Source of the DNA: Leishmania mexicana MHOM/GT/2001/U1103
Taxonomy: Eukaryota > Euglenozoa > Kinetoplastea > Trypanosomatida > Trypanosomatidae
DNA: 64,000 nt
Assembly (NCBI RefSeq): GCF_000234665.1
Contig: NC_018317.1
Coordinates: 343,285-407,284, forward strand
Direction of reading: 5' to 3'
Shown here: one piece after another, positions 52,303-62,036 of the stretch
Layout: the number at the start of each line of letters is the position of its first letter
Position numbering within the stretch: the first letter of the stretch is position 1
Made by a program: the position numbers and the translations under genes
The notes under the pieces: generated by a model
What the model was told of the DNA's origin: nothing
What the model saw: the letters and a program-made list of their open reading frames with translations, nothing else
Databases searched by the model: none

Positions 52303-54137
52303 CTTTGCGGGGGCGGGGGGGGGAACGAGCTCTACGGATGTTCTGTGGGGAAGAGAGCGAGAGACACAGAGGGCAGAGGGGGAGAAGAGTAGCGGTGGAA
52401 AAAGGCGAGTAAGGGACGATGGGCACCAGCACCTGCAGCAGCACACACGTGGGTAAGAGCATATACATGTACATATACTTGCGCGTGCGGGGGAGGTGAA
52501 GCAGCACACCCGAAAAGCGAGAGGGAAAGCGGGAGAAGGCGCCATCACGGATGGGCATAAGAAGAGGAAGAAGGCGAGGCAGCCAGCACTCCCGCTTTCT
52601 TTGCGTCCCTCCCCTTCCTCCCCACCGCAGCTTCCCATAACCAATACCGTGCTCCCGACCCTCGTCGCTTTCTGGCTGCTTTGGTCCCACGTAAGCGGTA
52701 CCATCCGCCCGCCCGACCCGTGTCGCCGTCGCTTAAGAGCGGCCTCGGCGTGCGTCCCTATCCCACTACACATATATATATATATATGTGGGGGAGGGGG
52801 GAGGGGGAGAGAGAGGGATTTGTCTCGCCGCTGATGCCGCTGCTGCTGCTGCTGTGGTGGTCGGTGGGTGCTCAGTTGTGTTACCGGCTTGCTTGTGTGA
52901 CGTCCTTGGCTTGATCGCATGAAATGAGCAAAGAAAAAAAGAAGGAAAATACAAACGAGGGCGACGCAGACACACGCAGAGCCTTTCGCCTCCCCCCTGC
53001 CCCCCCCTTCCTCCTCCTCTCCCCTCCCCCTACCCCACCCCCAAGCATGGAGGGAGAGGAGGAGGAAGAGGAGGTGGGGCAGGGGGGAGAGGAGGAGGAA
53101 GGGGGCGACCTGGGGGAATGCCGCTCGTGCCGAGCAGTTGGCTAACGAGCAAGAAAACAAAAGAGCGTGTGCGCATGCTCGATTGAGACGCGAGCGAGCT
53201 GGATGCCGACAGTGCAGGAAGCGGTGGATGGGGCGTGTCCATGGCCTGGAAAGAACGTCACGCGCGAGCGGAGAGGGCGAGCGTGACGAGAGAACGTGCG
53301 ACGGCGCAAAGGGAAACTAGACAGCAGCAAAAGAACGGGCGGAGGAGGGTGGGTGGGGGGGGGGGGGCGCAGCAGCCGCGGTGCAAGCGCTCATGCGAGG
53401 GAGAGAGAGGGAGGAGCAAGAAGACAGGCCCGACGACACACAGGAAAGATGGAGAGAGGCAGCGAGGTGCACCTGTGGAGAGAGGAGAACTGCAACACAT
53501 GTGGCGCGCATTACCATACAGGCTTCCGTGGGTGCTGCGTGTGCGTGTGCCCCTGTTCAACGCAGCCGCAAGCTGCATCCTACGTCCTCCCTCTCGTCTC
53601 CTTTTCGATAATACGGTTACCCCCTTCGGTGCCCGACCCTGCGCCCCTTCCATCTCCAGCGAACCCAAACCCCACCCCACCCCCCCTTCCTTCCTTCCTT
53701 CCTTCCTTCCTCCCTCCCTCTCTCTCTCTCCCTCGTCGCTCATCACCGGGGCATATTCCACGTCGTCCAAACGGATGCACCCGCGCGCGCGCGCAAAAAA
53801 AAAAGAAAACGAGACGACCGCCTCCCTCTCCATCCGGCAACACCTGACGCAGGGCGGGGCGCTACCACCGCTCTGCCGCCGCCGCCGCCCCCCCTCCACC
53901 CCCCACCGAGTTGCCACTTTCGCTCCGTCTCCATCCGTCAAGGACACATACGCACGCGCACGCAAGTGATCCGCACACGGATTCCCTTTCCCTTTCGCCT
54001 TGTCCTTTCCACTCGCAGTCGGCCGTGGCGGCGCGCGTGACACCCACGGAGAATAAACGCTCTGTGGGCATCGACAAGCGTGAGGCTGCGCGCACGGCGT
54101 CACACACACGCACACACGCACGCGTCTAATCGCCTCC
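52303..54137. other. Intergenic, 1.8 kb, between the two S4 genes
   Basis: 3' UTR of copy 2 and leader of copy 1. Contains a TA composite (52771-52789), alternating purine runs (53040-53110), a G12 run near 53357 and a CCTT then CT pyrimidine tract (53685-53733). Only the ~25 bases next to the stop codons are shared with the 3' flank of copy 1. Frames here are low complexity; no gene seen. Confidence 0.65.
52343..52372 (-). promoter_or_regulatory. Putative spliced-leader acceptor of S4 copy 1
   Basis: On the coding strand a CTCTCGCTCTCTTCCCCACAG-type tract ends in AG at 52343-52344, 41 bases before the ATG. It is absent from the corresponding place upstream of copy 2, so the two S4 mRNAs should have different leaders. 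Confidence 0.55.
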
Positions 54138-54959
54138 TCACTTGCGGGCCTTGCGGGCACCGCGAGCCGGCGCGTTCTTGCGTGCCTCGGCCGCGATCAG
54201 GCGCTCCTCGCGCTCCTGGATCACGTTCATGCGCAGACCCTGCTGCTTCGGCACCGTCACCTGCAGGTTGTTCAGGTCCTTGCCGATCACGAAGATGTTC
54301 GCGGCACGGGTGGCGAACTCCGCGCCGGACGCGTCCTTCAGGTGCGCAATGTTGAACGCGCCGGGGTGGCACTCCACCTTCACGATCTCGCCGATGCGGC
54401 CGCGGTTGGCGCCGCCGGTCACGATCACGGCCTTGCCCTGGCGGTTCTTGATCAGGTCCACGCACTTCTTCTCCTTGACGTTGTACACGATGGTGTCACC
54501 AATGGAGGTGTGCGGGTCCGGGTAGCGGATGCGGTGGCCGTCGTGCGTCACGGCGACCGGCACGCGGCCGGTGGCCGTGTACAGGTTCACCACCTTCATC
54601 AGCTTGATCTGCGCCTCCGCCTCGGACAGGTTCACCAACGCGAAGCGGCCCTTGACGTCGTACATCAGGCGGAAGCGGTCGCCCGTCTTCGGGATCTCGA
54701 CCACGTCCATGAATCCGGCGGGGTACTTGCCGTCGCGGCGCGGGTGGTTGTCCACGTGCACCAGGCCCTGGCGCAGGATCATCTCACCCTCGCGCGCGTT
54801 CAGCGCGTACTTCAGCCGGTTGCGGATGATCACCAGCAGCGGCAGGCACTCGCGCAGCTTGTGTGGACCCGGACGCGGACGCGGCGCGAACACGCCGGTC
54901 AGCTTGCTCAGCATCCAGTCCTTGGGCGCATACAAGCGCTTGAGGTGCTTCTTGGCCAT
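54138..54959 (-). CDS. RPS4: 40S ribosomal protein S4, copy 2
   Basis: 273 residues from ATG at 54959; protein and DNA match copy 1 with no difference found across 822 bases. The identity continues about 25-30 bases past the stop codon (the ACGCGTCTAATCGCCTCC segment) and 4 bases before the ATG, then stops. Being the upstream member in the array, it is probably transcribed first. Two tandem copies of a ribosomal protein gene are common in Leishmania, where dosage replaces promoter strength. Confidence 0.98.
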   Translation of the reverse strand: MAKKHLKRLYAPKDWMLSKLTGVFAPRPRPGPHKLRECLPLLVIIRNRLKYALNAREGEMILRQGLVHVDNHPRRDGKYPAGFMDVVEIPKTGDRFRLMYDVKGRFALVNLSEAEAQIKLMKVVNLYTATGRVPVAVTHDGHRIRYPDPHTSIGDTIVYNVKEKKCVDLIKNRQGKAVIVTGGANRGRIGEIVKVECHPGAFNIAHLKDASGAEFATRAANIFVIGKDLNNLQVTVPKQQGLRMNVIQEREERLIAAEARKNAPARGARKARK

Positions 54960-56289
54960 CTTTTCGGGAAGAACGTTGCAGGAGGGGGATAGGCGTCGGG
55001 CTCAACCGAGAAGTAAAGGAAAGGAGTTGCGTTCCTCTTACGTGCAGGGCAAGGTCGGCCGAAGCGTGTGTTGCGCGCGTGTGTGTGGGGGGGGGGTGGC
55101 GCGCGTACAGAGTAGCAGCAATGAGGTACGTGAAGAGTGAGGTGGGAGTTCGAAACAAAAAAAGGCGGGGAAGTAGCGATGGCGCAGCGTACTATGTTTA
55201 CTGCGACTGCGATGGGATGCCATGGCAGATGGGGTGGTGATGAAGAACACCCGACCGCACTACACGGCGTTGCACGTGGTCAGTCCCCGCCCCTGGTAAC
55301 GGCAGTGCATGGCTGGGTGTGCACGTGTTCTACACTTGGAAGGGCACACATTACTCTTGAGGGCCGCGTTTCCGTTCGATACAGCGTGCATGTATCTTCG
55401 TACGTGCTGTCACGACGGTGTTGCCGCCGCGCTGCAGCGGGTCTCTTCGTTGTGGTGCACAGATGGTTGAAGTGCGAGCCGTCGTACATTAGCGGGAGAC
55501 AGGGGGCAGAGGGACGGGGCGTCGGTAAGAACGGGAGGCACACACACGTGAGGGTCATGCACGTAGGACAACATAGTAGCCATGCTTGCCCCGCGAGAGA
55601 CGCGGGCCGCACTACGAAGCAGAGAAGCCAGGTGAGAACGATAGGGAGAGGAGGAGGCACGGACGTGTACTCGGGATCACGAACTGGTCAACGGGTACGG
55701 GTGTGTTACACACACACACCAACCGAGTAGCGATGAAAAAGGAAAAGCGGAACCAGAAGAGAGAGAGCGAGCGAACGGAGGAGAGGTCGGTGATCGCCGG
55801 AGGATCATCCCCGGTAAGGTGTGTGCGCGCCTGCCTCCCTCCCATTTTAGGGCGCAAGCGGCTCCTCGCACTCACCAAGCGGATCACGAACGTGTCCTCA
55901 TCTTCAGCCTTCTGTAGTAGGCGCCTACACGCATCACCGCCAGCACCATGACCGCTCGAGGCCCCATCCGCAGGCCCAGCCTGCATCCAGCCCGTCACGA
56001 TGCTTCGGAGACTTTTGGGGGAGGGATGGGGGGGGGGAGTGGGGAGGGCGTGGCGAGTCGTGGACGGTAGTGCGGCGAACCCACAATGAATTACCAGCCA
56101 TCCGTCAACGCACAGACGACTACCGTTCCGTTACGTTGAGCGGGCGTGCTTAAAAGCCCAAAGCGCGAGGAGACACCATACGCAAGCGCCATCTGCCATC
56201 ATCACTAGAAACGCCTTCTGTCGCATGCCGACCCTCTTCGGCCCGCGCCCACCCCCGCCATGGTCTGCTGCCTTCTGCTCTCACTGTCA
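54960..56289. other. Intergenic, 1.3 kb, between TPK and S4 copy 2
   Basis: Unlike the other spaces, most of 55180-56000 and 56060-56280 is mixed sequence with few simple repeats (a G9 run near 55088 and one near 56030 are exceptions). Short frames such as 55986 leftwards start with ATG but are brief and match nothing I know. No gene assigned. Confidence 0.55.
55001..55026 (-). promoter_or_regulatory. Putative spliced-leader acceptor of S4 copy 2
   Basis: Coding-strand CTCCTTTCCTTTACTTCTC followed by GGTTGAG; the AG lies at 55001-55002, 42 bases before the ATG. Similar spacing to copy 1 but different sequence. Confidence 0.45.
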
Positions 56290-57924
56290 TCAAGAGAACG
56301 CCGGCGCATCGGCGTGATAGTCAGGGCATACCCCGGGCAACCCCAGCGTGAACAGGGTGGGCGGATTTACGGAGGGCGCATCCGGATCGCAGCTGCACTT
56401 CATGGGAGCTGCTGAGCCTGGACAGCACGGCCCCAGCGCGCAGCGCAGGGGCCGCACATCGATCGTCACGATCGGGGATGTCACAGTGTTGCAGGCCGAG
56501 ACAAGTCCGTCGAAAGCAAGGCGGTAACCGTTCGTCTGCGTGTAGCCGTCGTACACCTCGGGGCGGCCCTTCACGACATTCCAGAGAAGCCCGGCCGTCT
56601 CCATTTCGCGCACGACGCCGAAGGGAATAATGCCACACACGTACGGCGCTGCCGTCTCCCTCAGCGCCGAGGCTGAAGGCGACCACGACGGCGGCAGGAT
56701 GAACTGCGTCACCCCGTCAGGCCAGCACGCAAAGAGCACGTTGTACTTGTTCATGACCATGATATGAAAGACTCGCGCGTAACATAGCAGGCAACAGACA
56801 ACACCGAACTCGTGATCGATGCGACCGCCAAGCGCGCCAAAGACGGCAATGTTAGGCAGGACGCGCGTCTCCAGGAGTTGAGCAGGCTGCTCAGTGGTGA
56901 GCGGTGCAGACGGCGTTACCGACTCGAGAAGGCGTCGGCAGCGGTCAGCCTCCTGCCGATCCCCCCCTGCCTGCATCTCGGCGGTGGACAATGCCTCGGG
57001 GAGACGGGCCACGCAATCGGATGCAAGGGACGTGACGTCGGGCGATTGCGCCGCAAGCGGAACCTCCTGATTGAAGCCGTGCAGGGAGTCCACCCCGTTC
57101 AGCGGATCCGGCATCCCAGCGTCAAGTGCCCACAGACGGTGCAGCAGCGCCACACACTTCGTAAAGTCCGTCGACATCTGGCACGCTACGGGCAGCAGAA
57201 CAAACGGCTCGACTGGCGTTGTCGACGACGCGGACGCCTCGAGGTGCCTGGAGGCGTCACGCCTGCGCCGGATCTTTTCCAGCAACCCCACCGGAATCGA
57301 GTCCACTGTATCATGGAAAAGTAGGCGCTTGTCGCCACCATTGTTGCCCTGACCACCATCACGGCGGTGAGGCGGCTCTGCATCAGCCGCAGCCGCAAGC
57401 ACGATTTCCGCGTCACCAGCGTCAGCGAGGAGCATGGCGTGCGTGGCGGAGAGGCTGTCCAAGTCCCCGATGAGAGCATCGCACAAGCGCGATGCTGTGA
57501 AGGCGCTCTGCACCGCGGTGCTGCTGCCACTGCCGCTGCCCGCGATGCTGATGTAGTGTTCTGCGCAGTACCTCTTCAACGCAGCGTACGCCCCGTCCGC
57601 GCAAATGAAGTAGGGGCCGCGATCGTGGAGCTCTCTGCTCACCGGGGCGGCTTCCGTTTCCTCTTCGCCCTCCCTCGCCGAGGACGCCGGCGCGACGCGG
57701 CCACGGTGGCGCTCCAAGAAGCGGATGTAAGCGGCGAAGTCCTCGTCTGTGTTCGCTGGGCTGTTCAACAGAATGACCCCGAAGAGCGCCGTGTCCGAGA
57801 CGGGTGCGTCCGTGGTTACGGCATCCGTTTTACCCGGCGCCAGCACCGCGTTGCACGAGCACAGCTTGCGCGTGTGAACAACCGGCTGGGTGCTGGGCTG
57901 CATGCATGTCTCGAGGTGCGACAT
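56290..57924 (-). CDS. TPK: Thiamine pyrophosphokinase
   Basis: 544 residues from ATG at 57924. It transfers pyrophosphate from ATP to thiamine to make the cofactor ThDP. The motifs appear in family order: FICADGAYAAL (107-116), LIGDLDSL (151-158, metal-binding Asp pair), TDFTKC (252-257), FGALGGRIDHEFG (362-374), and late in the protein TAGLLWNVV, which corresponds to the thiamine-site G-L-W-N segment. Two insertions of about 90 residues, one between the GDLDS and TDFTK motifs and one before GALGG, plus a C-terminal Cys/Pro-rich tail, explain a length about twice the usual 210-260. A functional enzyme of this kind is known from Trypanosoma brucei. Confidence 0.9.
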   Translation of the reverse strand: MSHLETCMQPSTQPVVHTRKLCSCNAVLAPGKTDAVTTDAPVSDTALFGVILLNSPANTDEDFAAYIRFLERHRGRVAPASSAREGEEETEAAPVSRELHDRGPYFICADGAYAALKRYCAEHYISIAGSGSGSSTAVQSAFTASRLCDALIGDLDSLSATHAMLLADAGDAEIVLAAAADAEPPHRRDGGQGNNGGDKRLLFHDTVDSIPVGLLEKIRRRRDASRHLEASASSTTPVEPFVLLPVACQMSTDFTKCVALLHRLWALDAGMPDPLNGVDSLHGFNQEVPLAAQSPDVTSLASDCVARLPEALSTAEMQAGGDRQEADRCRRLLESVTPSAPLTTEQPAQLLETRVLPNIAVFGALGGRIDHEFGVVCCLLCYARVFHIMVMNKYNVLFACWPDGVTQFILPPSWSPSASALRETAAPYVCGIIPFGVVREMETAGLLWNVVKGRPEVYDGYTQTNGYRLAFDGLVSACNTVTSPIVTIDVRPLRCALGPCCPGSAAPMKCSCDPDAPSVNPPTLFTLGLPGVCPDYHADAPAFS

Positions 57925-59143
57925 GGCGCTTGAGAGGGACTAGCACCAGGAGGTGATACACGCAGAGAGAGAGAGGAGAGGCTGTCAACGACAACGTTAG
58001 CGAAAGATCCGGGGAGGGGGCAAGGGCAAAGTGTGTGTGTGTGGTGATATGTTTTATTTTTTCGTTTGAGTGCACGGCACCAGGGGCTCACGGATGAGTG
58101 GATGGAGGGAGACGGGGAGGGGGTGGTGGGGGCTTGAAGGCAGATGGGACACCGGAGCAGAGGGCCCTCGGCGGACGTCTGCATTCACTGCCCAAAGCGA
58201 GCCTTCACCGCAGTCTGCGTGCGTCGTCGCTGCCATCGTGTACGTCACGGAAATGGACAGGCCCCGCAACCAGAATTTCCTCCCGAGCGCAGGGAGGGGG
58301 ATTTGGGGGGGGAGGGGAGGGCCCAGATGATGAAGACAGAAGGAGATGCATGAGAGAAAAGCCAGTAGAAGCAACCAGAGGGGAGATGGGCGGAGTGGAG
58401 AAGTGTACGCCCTCCTCTGCCCTCCTCTGCCCGCCTCTGCCCGCCTCCTTTCGGGGAAAGGAGGGGAGTGGTATATATATATATGTTTATATATATGTGT
58501 ATATGTGTGTGTGTGTGTGGGGGGTGGTGGGGGCGGGGCAGAACAACAACAAGAATAACATAAACGAATGAGGAGATGCCATTGCACGTAGCAGCTGTAG
58601 GGCACACACACACACATATGCCAGCGCTGAGACAAGTCTACACAAACACGAAGGGAAAAAGGATAGCTTTACACATCTCTGCGCACGCCTCGATGATGAC
58701 GGTGGCGACGTGGCAGGGAGGAGGACGGGGGAGCAGTGAAAACAAAACGAAGGAACGAAAAAAATAAGTAAGGATAGCGCAACGACGGGGGGAGGAGAGA
58801 GGGAGAGAGAGAGATGTAGACACGACATGACCGTAAACACGCCCACCTGCACACATACACACACGCGCACGCATGACAGCTCTTCAGGCTATCTCTCGCC
58901 TTCCCCTTCGTTTTTTTTTCGGGATGCGCATGTGCACAGTGCCGCCGTATCAAGGCTCACCGGCATTCTCTTCGTCTCTCCGTGCGTGTGCCTGTCTCGG
59001 CGCACAGCGCCCTCTCTCACCGACATGGCGGAGCGCACATGGTCTTGGTGTGCAGCCGAGCTGACCAACTCCACTCCATCTTTCACCGGTTGGCGTCTCC
59101 CCGTTCCTCCTCCCATCGGCTACGTCGCTGCCAATACGCCGAA
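57925..59143. other. Intergenic, 1.2 kb, upstream of TPK
   Basis: Holds copy 2 of the 208-base repeat (58102-58309), a TA/TG composite (58471-58520) and a CCTCTGCC triplication near 58410-58446. Rest unremarkable; no gene seen. Confidence 0.65.
58102..58309. repeat. 208-base dispersed direct repeat, copy 2
   Basis: Same orientation as copy 1 at 27696-27903 and two mismatches from it. It lies in the expected 3' UTR of the small membrane protein gene at 59144-59596, about 180 bases upstream of the TPK ATG. Confidence 0.9.
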
Positions 59144-59596
59144 TTAGTCTCGCTTGTGGTTGCTCGTGGTCTTGCTATGCAGGTTCTGCGCGGGCGCTAC
59201 CTCAGGCATTGACCTGTGCGACTTACTACCGTCAACCGTTCTACCAGTCGCATTCACCGCGAAGCTGTGCTTCGTCGCGGTGCTGTACGTGCAGGGGGTA
59301 CTGCTCTCCCTCAACTCGACACTGCTAGCGCGGCTGCTGAACTTACTACTGTAATGGCTAAGGCCATCTTTGTCCACCTTGTCCTTGAGCAGACGCTTCC
59401 CTGGGGTACGGACGTAGAGCAGGTAGTAGGCAAGCAGGGCTACAAAGGCAGCGAACAGCACGAGACACTCGATCGTGAGCAGCACCCACCAGTTGTTCTG
59501 CACCCACACACGCTTATTGCGCGGCACTGCCTGGATGGGGATCGTGGGGAACGGGACGGGGGTGGAGATGATATCCTTTTTCTCAAGTTCGGACAT
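59144..59596 (-). CDS. Small single-pass membrane protein (150 aa), unknown
   Basis: 150 residues from ATG at 59596. A short Pro-rich N tail with a basic patch (PRNKR) precedes one hydrophobic helix at about residues 37-61 (WVLLTIECLVLFAAFVALLAYYLLY), then a basic, Ser-rich C-terminal tail of about 85 residues. No signal peptide is needed for this layout. Nothing recognisable beyond topology. The two genes upstream in the array (61446-62036 and 63353-63799) have the same plan: short, one membrane helix in the middle, charged tail. Confidence 0.75.
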   Translation of the reverse strand: MSELEKKDIISTPVPFPTIPIQAVPRNKRVWVQNNWWVLLTIECLVLFAAFVALLAYYLLYVRTPGKRLLKDKVDKDGLSHYSSKFSSRASSVELRESSTPCTYSTATKHSFAVNATGRTVDGSKSHRSMPEVAPAQNLHSKTTSNHKRD

Positions 59597-61445
59597 TTTC
59601 GCCCTCTTGCCGAAACGTGTGTGTGTGTGGTGGTGGTGGTGGTGGTTTGCGCTCTGTCGGACGGGCGTTGCCGCTTGTTTCCGTTGCACCTGCAGATGAT
59701 TCAGTCGCGTGCCTAGACGGCCGGTGAGGGTGAATGTGTCGCACCTCACAGAGCTGCGTGGGGAAGGAGTAAGGGGGTGGGAGTAGGAGGATGAGAGGAT
59801 GGGAGTGCAGAGGAGGTAGACGGACACGAACTGTATAAAGGGCGAGTTGCCAGAGCACACCGGCGAGAAAGAGGCAGCAGAGGAAGACACACACACACAC
59901 AGTGCACCCTCGTTGAGCATGCAGAAAGCGGGGACAGCAGCAACTGTCGTCCGTGGAACGGCGAGGAAGGCGAGAGGCAGGAAAAATATGCAGTGGCGTG
60001 TCACCCCTATATCCCTCGCGTCCTGTGACGCTGCTCTGTAACGTGCACTGCACGCTCCCGCGCGCGTGCGTGGGTTTCGTGCCTTTGCTTCGCTCGGTGC
60101 GAGGGCTAAACTGCGTGGGTGCGGATGCGTGCCGAAGTGCTGGCGCAGGTGTGCGAAAGGCGCGTCGCCGATAATGAAGAGAATCGAAAACGCGTCGATG
60201 CGCAGTTCACACAAAGACACACGCCAACATCACTGGGCGTGAGTAACGGTGATTATCTGCCCCGTATGAGTTTCGGTGCGCACGCGTGCAGGGTTTGGTG
60301 CATGTGTGCCTTGTAAGACGGCGAGACGGAAAACAAAAACGCCGACACTGACCGTGCCTTCCTTGTTGCGCGACACGCTCGTGTAACGGACGTGGGTGAT
60401 GTGGGGACTGTGCGGGTAAGAGCGACAAGAGCGAAGAGGGAAGGGGGAGGAGGCAATAGGGGGAGATACAACGAGAGGGCGACAACACCATCCACGAAAC
60501 CAAGCAGCATGCGCGCGTACAAAACATGCGCACAAGGGATAAAGAAGAGGAATCATCAAAAGGAGAATGGAAAGAAAACGTAAAGGAGCGAAGGTGAAGT
60601 TGCGACGCGAGCATCCGTGACAGCCGTACCTTCCGCACGAGCAGACACATGCTTGCGGCGACACATCTTTGCTCGAGGGCACAGCAACACCCATGTAAGG
60701 GAGAAAGGCAACGAGGAAAGGTGCGCTCCGGGAGAGAGCAGGGGAGGTAGACTTGAGGAGGTCCGTGCTGAGGTGGAGCGCGACGATCGACCAGGATTGA
60801 TACGCCTAGACACATACAAAGAGATGAGCACATAACACACGAGAGAGAATGGGGTCAGGAGAAGAGTTATATGCAAAATTAAAATGCGCGTCTGCGCCTG
60901 CGCCGTGGGCAGCCCATGGGAGCGGGTGGAAGCAGCAACAGCAGCAGCAGGAAAAGGAAGGGGACATTGTGGCACATTGGGGTCTGCCAGAGGATAGGCA
61001 AATGGGTCTAGTTCAAAGTCACGCTTTTGCAAGCCAGCACAATCGGATAGCGGAGAAGGCGAGGCTCACACACACATACATACACATATATATATATACA
61101 CACACACACATAACGATCTGCGAGACGATCCAATACCGGCAGTGTCGCGCGACGAAGGCAGCGACAGGAACACCACCAGCCACAGCATGAGAGAACGAGG
61201 AGTGGGGGAGGAGGGGGAGGAAGGGAGCAGAGCGCAGCCCAAGCAGGGAAGGTAGCAAATGAGAAACGCAGAGATGGGGGAAGAGAGCAGGAGAGCTATG
61301 TAAGTGCGCCTGCCGGTGCCGGTGTGTGTGTGTGGGGGGGGGGTATATATGTATATATATATATATGTACAGATGTTTCACTGCAACTTCCTCCGCACAT
61401 ACTCGCAGGCACGTGGGGCACCTTTCAGATGTCCAATGGTGCTCG
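59597..61445. other. Intergenic, 1.8 kb, between two small membrane protein genes
   Basis: CA tract (59890-59902), a CA/TA composite (61068-61112) and a TG/G/TA composite (61319-61370). GGT triplets at 59628-59644 fall just upstream of the 59596 ATG. Frames are low complexity; no gene seen. Confidence 0.6.
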
Positions 61446-62036
61446 TCAGGCCTCGTCGCTGCTGCTATTCCACTCGTCCCCTTCCTCCTCCTCGTCGTAG
61501 TTATCGTACGAGGAGTCGTCGCGCTCCTCCCCCGCATGGCTGTCATCCTGAGGCAGGGATCGTGCATCATGCTCCCTGTGGGAGTGTGGGTCGTCGTCGG
61601 AGTCGCTGTGGGTCTTCCGCTTCAACCTATCCTGGGCTTCACGGTGACGCTCCAAGACGATGCAGGCAAGCACCAGGCCCACCACTGCAAAGCAAATGAT
61701 GGAGGAGACGATGATGAGTACCACGGCCCACTTGTACGCCTTCGGCCAGCTCTCGCTCGCCGGCTGTAGACTTCCACCGAGCTCGTAGTCTAGGTCACGG
61801 ATCACCATCTTCGCCGCTATGGGTACGCCATATAAAAGAATCCGCTGAAGAGCATAGCGAATAGCCTCATCAATAAGCGACAGCTCCACGGCGCGGGGGA
61901 CTGCCGGTACCACATCCCCGTTACCGGGCGGCACGACCAGAAGCCCTTCAGCGCTGAGCGAGTCCACTGCACCCGGAAGGGCCGGTAGTAGTTGCTGCCG
62001 CTGCTGCTGCTGCTGACGTTGTTGCTCGAGCGACAT
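61446..62036 (-). CDS. Small single-pass membrane protein (196 aa), unknown
   Basis: 196 residues from ATG at 62036; no ATG exists further up in this frame although it stays open to 62612. A Gln/Arg-rich start (residues 5-15) is followed by an amphipathic region, a SWPKAYKW motif and one hydrophobic helix (about 103-127, AVVLIIVSSIICFAVVGLVLACIVL). The tail is basic, then strongly acidic (Asp/Glu/Ser to the end), probably cytosolic. Function unknown. The SW....W entry to the helix recurs in the next gene. Confidence 0.75.
   Translation of the reverse strand: MSLEQQRQQQQQRQQLLPALPGAVDSLSAEGLLVVPPGNGDVVPAVPRAVELSLIDEAIRYALQRILLYGVPIAAKMVIRDLDYELGGSLQPASESWPKAYKWAVVLIIVSSIICFAVVGLVLACIVLERHREAQDRLKRKTHSDSDDDPHSHREHDARSLPQDDSHAGEERDDSSYDNYDEEEEGDEWNSSSDEA

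Noticed and set aside
52303..53160. 286-codon upstream extension of S4 copy 1
   Set aside because: Not present in copy 2, low complexity, and a splice acceptor lies 41 bases before the canonical ATG.
53258..54160. 300-codon minus-strand frame between the S4 genes
   Set aside because: Arg/Gly/Cys-Val low-complexity product in a 3' UTR; no family features.
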